A stretch of 64,000 nucleotides of DNA, taken from the NCBI GenBank assembly GCA_018388625.1, contig CP074402.1, positions 1,178,001 to 1,242,000 of the forward strand, in the 5' to 3' direction. Below the pieces are notes generated by a model, which was given only the letters and a program-made list of their open reading frames with translations, was not told where the DNA came from and did not search any database. Below, piece by piece: positions 1 through 7,868 of the stretch. This DNA is from Nocardiopsis eucommiae. Lineage in GTDB: Bacteria; Actinomycetota; Actinomycetes; Streptosporangiales; Streptosporangiaceae. How positions within the stretch are numbered: position 1 is the stretch's first letter; each line of letters opens with the position of its first letter. The position numbers and the translations under genes were made by a program.

Positions 1-487
1 TGGCGGGTCGTGACGCGTGGTGTGTGCGGGCGTCCAGCGGCGCAAGGGCGAGCCGTGCCACCTCGTCGTGGTCGGCGTACACGTGGAGGTAGTGGTCGTG
101 GTCGGTGAAGCCGCCGGACCGGTACCAGGCCAGTGTGGCGGGGTCGTCACGGGTCCAGGCGTCCAGCCTCCGGACCCCCTGCTCGCGCAGACGATCCAGG
201 AGGGTGGACAGCAGCCGCCCGCCCACTCCTCGGCCCTGGTGGTCGGGGTGGACGGCGACGGTCTCGATCACCGCCGTGTCGCCGTCCAGTTCGGCGTCGA
301 GGATGCCGACCAGGGTCGCGCCGCGTACCGCGACCAGCTCCACGGAGGCGGCCGGACGGACCGGTTTCGTCTGGACCACGTCGTCGTGGTACGCGGTGTG
401 GAGGAAGGACAGGACCCGGCAGCGCAGCCACTCCTCCTCGTCGGCGGTGCGGTAAGTGCGGATCTCCGTGGGGGGCATGTCGGTCAT
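1..487 (-). CDS. GNAT family N-acetyltransferase (3' end outside window)
   Basis: The reverse strand reads from ATG at 487 with no stop before the window edge, so the C terminus is missing. About 160 residues are visible. The acetyl-CoA binding motif A is clear near residues 77-93 (VAVHPDHQGRGVGGRLL), preceded by a beta strand and followed by helix 3 and the usual WYRSGGF segment (position 4 of the fold). This places it in the Gcn5-related acetyltransferase superfamily; the substrate cannot be told from sequence. A second ATG at 478 is an alternative start, and neither has a strong Shine-Dalgarno. It is divergent from the DCC-family gene at 626. Confidence 0.8.
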   Translation of the reverse strand, partial: MTDMPPTEIRTYRTADEEEWLRCRVLSFLHTAYHDDVVQTKPVRPAASVELVAVRGATLVGILDAELDGDTAVIETVAVHPDHQGRGVGGRLLSTLLDRLREQGVRRLDAWTRDDPATLAWYRSGGFTDHDHYLHVYADHDEVARLALAPLDARTHHASRPA

Positions 488-625
488 TCTCGGCACCGTG
501 ATCCACGGCCGCAACGGGTTTCGGGGGCTTGCCCGGGAGTGTCGGACGCGACTCCGTCCTCCCGAGTGCCGGGCGGGTGGAACGGGGAGGTAGGAAGGAG
601 ACGGTACGTACGGAGGGAGCCGATC

Positions 626-1038
626 ATGGCGGACGCCGCGCACGCGCGAGGTTCGGGGCTGTTCCTGTACGACAGGGACTGCGGCTTCTGCCAGCGCGCG
701 GTTGCCTTCGCGCGGGATCGCCTGCGCACCCGGACCGCCTTCGCGGCCTCTCAGGACTCCGACCTCCCCGCCCTCGGTCTCACCCCCGAGCAGGCCGACG
801 AACAGGCCTGGATCGTCTATCCGGACGGTAGGCGGCTGGCCGGGGGCGACGCCGTCGCCGGGGTGCTCCTGGGCGCGGGGCTCCCCGCCCGGATCCTCGG
901 CCGTTTCCTGCTGCTGCCCGGGGTGCGCGCGCTCAACCGCGCCGCCTACCGGATCGTGGCCGCGAACCGGTACCGGCTCCCCGGGGAAGCGCCGCCTGCG
1001 CGCTCCCGCCCTCGAACGGAAGGTCCACACCCCCATGA
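626..1038 (+). CDS. DCC family thiol-disulfide oxidoreductase-like protein (DUF393), frameshifted
   Basis: The protein is about 137 residues after repair. The N terminus carries the family signature YDRDCGFCQ (DxxCxxC, near residues 15-23), which gives the DCC name and suggests a thioredoxin-like redox role; no substrate is established. The first frame runs on far past the family's normal end. Restoring one G in the GGGG run near 992-996 yields the usual ending (LPG-G-SAACALP) and a TGA at 1036-1038 that overlaps the ATG of the next gene as ATGA. That coupling is strong support for the repaired end. The start is ATG 626, 13 bases after a GGAGG-like stretch. Confidence 0.75.
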
Positions 1039-1448
1039 ACCCCCTGGCCGCGTCCTCCGACCAGATGATGCCGCTCGGCGCGATCGCCCTGATGATGGCG
1101 AGTCTGCTGCTCATGGCGGTGGCGCTGGTGCTCATGGGGGTGCGGGGTGCCCGGCGGAGGATCAGACCGAACCGCCTCTTCGGGATCCGGACCGCCTACA
1201 CGTTCTCCGGCGACTTCGCCTGGTACACCGTGCACGAACTGGCGGCGCCCTGGTCGATCGTGGCCGGGTTGGTCTGTCTGCCGGGCCTGGTCCTGCTGCC
1301 GGTGGCGGCCACCCCGAACCTCCAGGTCGCGGCGGTGCTCGCGCCGATCGGGGCCAGCCTCGTGGTGCTCCTCGTCGGGACGTGGCGGGCCCACAGGGTG
1401 GCACGGGAGCGTGCGGCCCGGGACGCGGGCCGCGCCGACCTGCCCTGA
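1035..1448 (+). CDS. SdpI family integral membrane protein
   Basis: This is a 137-residue protein with three to four predicted membrane segments (roughly residues 13-33, 70-92 and 95-117). Between them lies the SdpI/YhfL-type motif N-R-x-x-GIRT-x-x-T followed by W-x-x-x-H near residues 44-66. In Bacillus SdpI is the immunity protein to the SdpC toxin and a signal-transducing protein, but most actinobacterial members are uncharacterised, so immunity is not claimed here. Its ATG overlaps the repaired stop of the DCC gene (ATGA), so the two are probably translated together. Confidence 0.75.
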   Translation: MNPLAASSDQMMPLGAIALMMASLLLMAVALVLMGVRGARRRIRPNRLFGIRTAYTFSGDFAWYTVHELAAPWSIVAGLVCLPGLVLLPVAATPNLQVAAVLAPIGASLVVLLVGTWRAHRVARERAARDAGRADLP

Positions 1449-1450
1449 AC

Positions 1451-2332
1451 TCAGGCGGCGCGCAGGGCCCGGCACACGTCCAGGACCCGTTCGCGCAGCA
1501 CCGCGCCGCGTTCGGCGAAGTCCCGCTGGTACTCCATGTAGGCGGCCTTGCCCTCGGCGGTCTCGATCCGCACCGGTTCGTACCCCCACGCGGCGAGGTC
1601 GTAGGGAGAGGCGCGCATGTCGAGCACGCGGATCTCCCTGGAGAGCTCGAAGCAGTCCGCGACCAGCTCCGAGGGGACCGCCGGGGTGAGCTTGTACGCC
1701 CACTTGTAGAGGTCCATGTTGGCGTGCAGGCACCCCGGCTGGTCCAGGTCGGCCTGGCGTTCCCGGGTGGGCTGGAGGGTGTTGAGCGGGCGGGCGGGTC
1801 CGGTGAAGAACCGGAACGCGTCGAAGTGCGAGCACTGGATCCGGTGCGACTCGACCACGCGGTCGGTGCCCTCGTGCCCGAGCCGCAGGGGGACCTGGCC
1901 GTGGCGCACCTCCTCGGTCCGGTACACCATCGCCCACTCGTGCAGCCCGAAGCAGCCCAGGTGCGCGGGGCGCTCGGCCACCGAGGTCAACAGGCGTTCC
2001 ACGAAGTCCAGCACCGGCCGGGCGGACAGGAACGCGGGCACGTCGAGCCCCACTCCGCCGGGGAGTTCGGTGTAGAAGCGTTCGGAGAGCCGTGCGCGGG
2101 CACCCTCGCCCAGCAGCACCGTCCCGACGCCGGGGTGCCAGCGCCGCAGTTGCGCGGGCTTGAGGTTGTAGTACGTGAACAGGAAGTCCTCGACGGGGTG
2201 CCGCTCGCCCGCGCTCCGGCGCCGTACGTGCTCGCCCACCAGGGCGTCGACCCGGTGCTGGTGCCGCTCGGCGCGTGCGCGCCACTCCGTCTCCGCCAGG
2301 CCCCTCAGGGCCTCGGTCCTCGTTCCCGTCAC
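1451..2332 (-). CDS. Conserved actinobacterial protein of the type annotated 3-methyladenine DNA glycosylase
   Basis: The 293-residue intact reading frame is cytosolic, with no signal or membrane segment. The landmarks I recognise from this actinobacterial family are an N-terminal HPVEDFLFTYY segment, RRWHPGVG, and C-terminal NMDLYKWAYKL followed by a DCF helix. Database entries commonly carry the label 3-methyladenine DNA glycosylase, but the helix-hairpin-helix of AlkA-type enzymes is not evident, so the activity is unproven. It starts with GTG at 2332 and is convergent with the SdpI-like gene, only 2 bases apart. The upstream gap to the divergent HD gene (about 40 bp) probably holds both promoters. 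Confidence 0.6.
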   Translation of the reverse strand: MTGTRTEALRGLAETEWRARAERHQHRVDALVGEHVRRRSAGERHPVEDFLFTYYNLKPAQLRRWHPGVGTVLLGEGARARLSERFYTELPGGVGLDVPAFLSARPVLDFVERLLTSVAERPAHLGCFGLHEWAMVYRTEEVRHGQVPLRLGHEGTDRVVESHRIQCSHFDAFRFFTGPARPLNTLQPTRERQADLDQPGCLHANMDLYKWAYKLTPAVPSELVADCFELSREIRVLDMRASPYDLAAWGYEPVRIETAEGKAAYMEYQRDFAERGAVLRERVLDVCRALRAA

Positions 2333-2372
2333 GGCACCCAGGGTACGTGCGGTCCTGCCCTAGTCTGCTGGG

Positions 2373-2968
2373 ATGCAGATCCCCACCGACGAAGAGATCC
2401 GGGCCCTCCACGAGCGGTACGCGCCCACTCCCGAGGCCTTCGCGCTCGTGTACACCCACTGCCGGGCCGTGTGCGAGGTGGCCGAACTGCTGATGGAAGC
2501 GGCCCCCGGCGGGGTGGACGCGGCGCTGGTCCGTGCCGGGTGTCTGCTCCACGACGTGGGCGTGTACCGGCTGATGGACGAGCGGGGGCGGATCGACGGG
2601 TCCCGTTACGTGAGCCACGGGGTGCTCGGCCACGAGCTCCTGGCGGGGAGGGGCTGCCCGAGGCGCTGTGCCGGTTCTGCTCGCACCACACGGGCGTGGG
2701 CGTGACCCGGGACGACGTGCGGGACCAGGGCCTGCCCATCCCGGTGGCGGACTACCTCGCGGAGTCGCCGGAGGAGGAGCTGGTCATGTACGCGGACAAG
2801 TTCCACAGCAAGAGCGTGCCGCCGGTCTTCCTCACCGTGGACACCTACGCCGCGAAGGTGAGCCGCTTCGGCCCGGACAAGGTGGCGCGCTTCGGGGAGC
2901 TGGTGGACCGCCACGGCGTACCGGACCTGGCGGCGCTGTCCCGCTCCTACGGGCACGCGCTCGTCTGA
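2373..2968 (+). CDS. HD domain protein (putative phosphohydrolase), frameshifted
   Basis: The protein is about 198 residues after repair. The first frame carries the metal-binding pattern of HD-superfamily phosphohydrolases: H in YTHCR (near residue 30) and HD in CLLHDVG (near residues 59-60). The second frame begins at GEGLPEALC and carries the later part with SHHTGVG, where further ligands are expected, and ends at TGA 2968. Adding one G to the run at 2645-2648 joins both halves as LLAGEGLPEAL. The family cleaves phosphomonoesters or nucleotides, and small proteins of this kind are usually annotated simply as HD domain protein. It ends 6 bases from a convergent gene. Confidence 0.75.
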
Positions 2969-2974
2969 GTCCGT

Positions 2975-4759
2975 TCAGTTGGACTGCTGGACGGGCAGGT
3001 GCCGCCCCAGGTAGCCGACGTACACCCGGTTGGTGGTGTCCGGGCCCAGATGCGGGAAGAAGTACAGGCGGGGGCAGATGCCGTACTCGATGTCCAACTT
3101 GATGTGGGCGTACATGGGGACCCGACCGTCCGGCTCCACCTCGGCCGGGACGCGGAACACCCGCTTCTCGTTGAGCTTGCCCCGGTTGCGGACGTAGTCG
3201 GACTCCTGCGAGGCCAGCCGCTTGACCGGGATCACCCGGTAGCCGTCCGGGGGTTCGCGCAGGTAGGAGTGGAAACCGAGTCCGCTTCCGGGGTTGTCGA
3301 ACTGGTAGCGGGCGTAGTCGTTCAGGGCCAGGAGCGCCTCCCAGGCCCGGGTCACCCACAGGCCCTCCTTGCGGCTGTCGGAGAGCTCGTACACGGTCTG
3401 GTCCTCGATGGTGAAGAACAGGTGCGGCAGGGCCGAGCCGTCGGTGATCCGTTCCAGCAGCTCGGCCACGCTGGACGGCGGCCCCTGCTCGGGGTCGCTC
3501 GGGGCCGGGGCGGCGGCCAGCCGGAACAGGCCCGCCTCGCGTGCCTGGTCGCGCAGCCACCGGACCTCGAAGCGGGCCACGCGGCGCTCCTCCCGGGTGA
3601 GGGCCAGCTCGTCCGCGAGGTCGGCGGTCTCCGCGAGCACGGCCTGGTGCTCCTCGGAGAGCTCCCCGATCCGCGCGTTGAGTCTGCGCACCTCCTCCCT
3701 GAGCCGTCGGACCTGCTGTTCCTGTGCCTGGGCGGCGGCGAGTTCCACCGAGGAGACGGAGTCGTGTTCTGACTGGTGCGCGATGACGTTCCCCGATCCT
3801 GAGGGTGCCCGTGGGGGAACGGGGGCACGGGTGTGCGGACCCCGGCGCAGGTCCTCGGTCTCCTCGGCCAGGAGCGCGTCGATCGCCCGGAGCGCCTCGG
3901 GCAGGCGCAGTCCGAGCGCGTTGTCGCGCACCCGCCGGGACAGGGCGGCGCCCACCCAGTTGCGCACGCGTTCGCCGTCGCGGGCGGTGTCGAGGGTGCC
4001 CGGACTCATCCGGGGGTGGCGCTGGGCGTCCGCCTCGTCGGTGGGGTCCACACCAGGTAAGAAGGTGCGGACCCCACCGACGGGGACGTCCAGACCCCGG
4101 GGAGGAGCTCGGAGACCCGCTCCAGGGCGGCCCCGTCCAGCACGTATCCGGCGCACATGCCGGTGCAGCGGGACAGGGTCCCCGCCATGGAGGTGCGCCA
4201 GTCGGCCACGGTGACGTCGTGCGGCGCCCCGGTGGCGACGATCGCCAGGCGTCGCAGGGGGTCGCGGATGGTCGAGAGCAGGGCCGCCACGTCCTCCTCG
4301 TCACGCCCGCGCACGATGCGGGGGTGGACGGCAGCGGGTGGGCGCCGTCGTGCGCGCCCACCGACCCGAGCAGCATGCGCGCCGCCTCGGGTGGCATCAC
4401 CTCGGCGCGGGGGTGTCGGCGGTCGCGACGGGGTCGACGGTCATGTCGATCCACACGTAGTTCCAGGGAGAGAGTTCGGGGTCCACCACCACCGTGGCCA
4501 GGGTGCGCCACACGCCCTCGGGTTTCTCGGACTCGGTGGTCAGCCTCAGGAAGGTGAGTCCCTCGTCGGCGTTGTGGTGCCGTGCGACCAGTGCCCGGGA
4601 ACGGTTGCTGAGCTCGAACCGGCCCGAACCGGAGAAGTCCACCCGCGCCCCCGAGTTGCCGCGCTTGCTCAGCCAGCGGGAGAGGACCGAGGAGGCGGCG
4701 GAGACCAGGTCCCCGTCGTCGTCGTGGACGGCGACCAACGTGCGGTAGACGAGCGGCAA
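2975..4759 (-). CDS. Unrecognised ~595-residue protein with central coiled coil and conserved-looking C-terminal domain, frameshifted
   Basis: I do not recognise this gene. Read from a TTG at 4759 (GGGAG six bases upstream), three single-base losses (near 4404-4410, 4321-4326 and 4068-4080) must be repaired. The N-terminal domain (about 110 residues) has strands around VYRTLVAVHDDDG and ends WNYVWIDM. A middle alpha/beta region follows, then a heptad-like coiled coil (about EQQVRRLREEVRRLNARIGE onward). The C-terminal domain of about 170 residues holds HLFFTIEDQTVYE, RYQFDNPGSG and a terminal LYFFPHLG...YVGYLGRHLP. The alternative is two genes: the first frame could stop at 4006, overlapping ATG 4009 as ATGA. 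Codon position composition between them favours one gene. An in-frame TTA leucine codon (4060-4058) is exceptional for this GC content. Confidence 0.55.
4037..4079 (-). repeat. Intragenic inverted repeat, 14-base arms
   Basis: GTGGGGTCCACACC and GGTGCGGACCCCAC face each other across a 9-base loop (AGGTAAGAA on the plus strand) with one mismatch. In the mRNA this would form a strong hairpin about 30 bases before the possible internal start ATG 4009, and it sits at the third frameshift of the host gene. The loop contains the rare TTA codon. Confidence 0.5.
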
Positions 4760-5075
4760 TGGGCACTCCCGGGTTCCCGTCGACGGCGGCGACCCGAGGG
4801 TCCGGCCGAACCCGCTGGCGGAGCCCTCCCTCACCACTGTGGACGAAGGACCGCCCCCGCGCCAGCCGCTTGGCCAGGTTCCCTTCGGCGGTCGGTCGCC
4901 CGCCGCCCCGGGTCGTACCTTCCGTTTACCCAAGGAACGGCCGAGTCACCAATCCCCACACGCCGGTGTGCCCCGGGATTCCCCGATCGGGTACGCCACA
5001 GTGGCCAAACGGGGGCTCCGGGTTGGTGATGGTGGACAACGCGGGCGGCTCCGTGCGGGGGCTAGCGTCACCGAC
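4760..5075. other. Divergent intergenic region, 316 bp
   Basis: The region separates the minus-strand coiled-coil gene from the plus-strand aldehyde dehydrogenase, so it should hold both promoters. The only structure I see is a short perfect palindrome CCCGATCGGG near 4981-4991 and a tract ending GGTTGGTGATGGTGGAC before the dehydrogenase start. No gene is supported here. Confidence 0.4.
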
Positions 5076-6500
5076 ATGACCACGCATCCGTTCTGGCTGG
5101 CCGGTTCCGCCGCGTCCGGCGACACCGAGCTGACCGTCCGCAACCCCTACACCGGAGGGACGGCGGGCGTCGTCTCCGTGCCCACCGAGGCGCAGGTGGA
5201 GGCCGCCGTCTCCGCCGCGCACGCGGTGGCCGCCGAGGCCGCCGCCCTGCCCGCGCACGTCCGCGCCGGGGCCCTGGACCACGTCTCCCGGCGCATCGGA
5301 GAGCGTGCCGAGGAGATCGCCCAGGTCATCACCGCCGAGAGCGGCAAGCCCATCAAGTGGTCCCGCGCCGAGGCCGGACGCGCGGTGTCGGTGTTCCGCT
5401 GGGCCGCCGAGGAGGCCCGCCGGGACAGCGGCGAGCTCCAGCGCCTGGACACCGACCCCGGCGGCACCGGCCGGTTGGCGCTGGTCCGCCGGGTCCCCAA
5501 GGGCCCCGTCCTGGGCATCTCACCGTTCAACTTCCCGCTCAACCTGGTCGCCCACAAGGTGGCCCCGGCCATCGCCGTGGGCGCCCCCGTGGTGCTCAAG
5601 CCCGCTCCGGCGACCCCGATGACCGCTCTGATCCTCGGGGAGATCCTGGCCGAGACCGACCTGCCCGCGGGCATGGTGTCGATCCTGCCCATGCCCAACG
5701 AGCTGGCCGCGCCGCTGATCACCGACGAGCGGCTGCCCGTCATCTCCTTCACCGGCGGTCCCTTCGGTTGGGAGCTCCAGCGGCGGGCTCCGCACAAGCA
5801 CGTGACCCTCGAACTCGGCGGCAACGCGGCGGCCGTGGTGCTGGACGACGCCGACCTCGACTGGGCGGCCCGGCGGGTGGCCCTGTTCGGCAACAACCAG
5901 GCCGGTCAGGTCTGCATCGGGGTGCAGCGGGTCGTGGTCACGGACGCCGTGCACGACGCGTTCGTGGAGCGCCTGGTAGCGGAGGTCCAGGCGCTGGGCA
6001 CCGGTGACCCGGCCGACCCCGGGACCGACGTCGGACCGCTGGTCGACGCGGCCGCCGCCGAGCGCGTGACGTCCTGGGTCGAGGAGGCGGTCGCCGCGGG
6101 GGCCCGCCTCCTGACCGGCGGCACGCGCGACGGCGTCACCGTGGCGCCCACCGTCCTGGCGGACGCGCCCGCCGACGCCCGGGTGGTCCGCGAGGAGGTG
6201 TTCGGCCCGGTGCTGGTCGTCCAGCGGGTCGCGGACACCGACGCCGCCTTCGCGGCCGTGAACGACAGCGACTTCGGCCTCCAGGCCGGTGTCTTCACCC
6301 GGGACCTGCCCACCGCGTTCCGTGCCCACCGGGAGCTGGAGGTCGGCGGCGTGGTCGTCGGTGACGTCCCCACCTTCCGCGCCGACCAGATGCCGTACGG
6401 CGGGGTCAAGGGTTCGGGTGTGGGCAAGGAGGGCCTGCGGGCGGCGATGACGGACCTCACCCACGAGCGGGTCCTCGTCCTCACCGGGATCGACCTGTAG
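5076..6500 (+). CDS. NAD(P)-dependent aldehyde dehydrogenase
   Basis: The 474-residue intact frame matches the usual length of the aldehyde dehydrogenase superfamily. It oxidises an aldehyde to the acid in the cytosol. The family motifs are in order: oxyanion Asn in SPFNFPLN (near residue 152), cofactor Lys in LKPAPATP (near 175), general base Glu in LELGGN (near 246), catalytic Cys in GQVCIG (near 280), and the EVFGPV segment. The Rossmann glycine turn reads SFTGGPFGWE instead of the more common SFTGS, a small oddity close to the cofactor phosphate. Substrate is unknown. Start ATG 5076 fits the first residues of homologues better than in-frame sites upstream. It is a single gene, ended by the terminator at 6521. 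Confidence 0.9.
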   Translation: MTTHPFWLAGSAASGDTELTVRNPYTGGTAGVVSVPTEAQVEAAVSAAHAVAAEAAALPAHVRAGALDHVSRRIGERAEEIAQVITAESGKPIKWSRAEAGRAVSVFRWAAEEARRDSGELQRLDTDPGGTGRLALVRRVPKGPVLGISPFNFPLNLVAHKVAPAIAVGAPVVLKPAPATPMTALILGEILAETDLPAGMVSILPMPNELAAPLITDERLPVISFTGGPFGWELQRRAPHKHVTLELGGNAAAVVLDDADLDWAARRVALFGNNQAGQVCIGVQRVVVTDAVHDAFVERLVAEVQALGTGDPADPGTDVGPLVDAAAAERVTSWVEEAVAAGARLLTGGTRDGVTVAPTVLADAPADARVVREEVFGPVLVVQRVADTDAAFAAVNDSDFGLQAGVFTRDLPTAFRAHRELEVGGVVVGDVPTFRADQMPYGGVKGSGVGKEGLRAAMTDLTHERVLVLTGIDL

Positions 6501-6520
6501 GGACGCCGCGCGGACGCGGA

Positions 6521-6561
6521 CGGGGGCGGGGGCGGCCGGTGTTCGGCCGCCCCCGCCCCCG
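6521..6561. terminator. Strong bidirectional terminator hairpin
   Basis: An 18-base perfect GC stem (CGGGGGCGGGGGCGGCCG and its complement) has a GTGTT loop. It lies between the convergent aldehyde dehydrogenase and serine protease genes, so it can serve both strands. There is no U tract, as is common in actinomycetes. Confidence 0.85.
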
Positions 6562-6597
6562 TCGTGACCCCGGGGCCCCGGGCGCCGCAGGGGCCCT

Positions 6598-7673
6598 CTA
6601 GAGCCGCGCCGCGTGGTCGTAGAGGCGCTTGGCCTCGGCGCCCAGACGCGGGCCGTACTGGGTGCTGCGGTCGTCGGCGTACTTGAAGCTCACCACCGAG
6701 GAGATGGTGCCCTGGCCGGTCGCGGTGTCGAAGTCGGTGAACCAGGGGCCGCCGCTGGAGCCCTGGGTCATGGTGCAGCGCACCCCGTTGGCCGTGGTGC
6801 CGCCGGTGTCCGGGACGGTCCGGCCGGAGCAGTAGTGCAGTTCGCGGCCGTCGTAGGGGAGGCGGACGGGTAGCCGAAGGTGTAGACCTGCACCCCGTTG
6901 TTCACGTTCTGCTCGGACCACGTGGAGAAGGACAGCTTCTGCGCGCCGACCCGGTCCTGCACCGGGGTGCCGCCGTCCTCGTTGAGCACGACCATCGCGA
7001 AGTCGTAGCTGTCGTCGGCCCGGTCGGACCACTGCGGGGCGACCATGAGGTCGCGGGCGGTGAACTTGCCGTGCGGACTGTCGCCGGAGGAGTACCCGGG
7101 GACGAAGGTCCAGTTCTGGGCCCAGGAGCCCCTGCCGTCCTTGGCGCAGTGCCCGGCGGTCACCAGGGTGCTCTTGTTGGCGGAGTCCACGACCGAGGCC
7201 GAACAGGTGAAGTCGCGGCCGTCCATGGTCAGGTACACCTTGCCGGTGGTCTGGGTGACCTTGCCGCCGTCGTTCCAGCGCTCGCCGTCGCTGTTGGGGC
7301 TGGACGCCTGCGGCTCGACGTCGGCGGTCCCTTGGAGCGGGTCGGTCAGCCCCAGGGTGGACTCCACGAGGCTGGTGATCGGCTGGGCGGCGGCCATGCG
7401 GTCGCTGGTCCAGTAGTCGAGGACGGCGGTGCGCTGTTCGCCGGTCACGGCCCCCGCCTGGTGGTGGATCCCGTCGGTCCTGGAGACCGGTGTCCGGCTC
7501 TCGGGAGCGGGGAGTTCGGGGGCGAGGGCGTCCGGAAGGACGGCGGAGGCGTGGATGGCCTGGGAGACGGCCGAGGCCGGGGCGGGCAGGTGGTCGATGA
7601 GGGCGAGGCCCCCGAAGGCGACCGCGGCTGCGGCCAGCGGGGCGAGGATCCTGCGTGCGGTGGGCGAGGTCAT
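6598..7673 (-). CDS. Secreted trypsin-like serine protease (S1 fold), frameshifted
   Basis: The protein is about 358 residues after repair. The N terminus has Arg residues followed by a hydrophobic run and an ASA cleavage site near residue 37, a Sec-type signal. The catalytic triad is complete: His in VTAGHCA, Asp in SYDFAMV and Ser in GSSGGPW, the last lying in the second frame. Restoring one base near 6870-6876 joins GYPV and RLPYDGRELHYC. The chymotrypsin-fold domain follows a propeptide-like stretch, so processing is likely after export. ATG 7673 is preferred; a GTG six bases upstream is possible. It is convergent with the dehydrogenase and followed upstream by a second secreted peptidase on the same strand. 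Confidence 0.82.
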
Positions 7674-7868
7674 GACCACGATCTTCGCACACTTGGAGTA
7701 ACTCGATGACTACTTTGGGTTTGTGTCGCGGCTTTCTCGGGCATGCGACCGGCCGACCCCGCGCGAGGCGGGTCGACCGGTCGCCCGGCCCGTGGTGTCC
7801 GGTTGACCGGAACACGGGGTTTCGGCGCCGATCAGGGGTGGAAACCCGGGACCGGCGCCCACCGCGGC

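Noticed and set aside
17..2968. A 983-residue open frame across the first 3 kb on the plus strand
   Set aside because: It chains the DCC gene, antisense of the glycosylase-like gene and the end of the HD gene. It is open only because of composition and lost bases.
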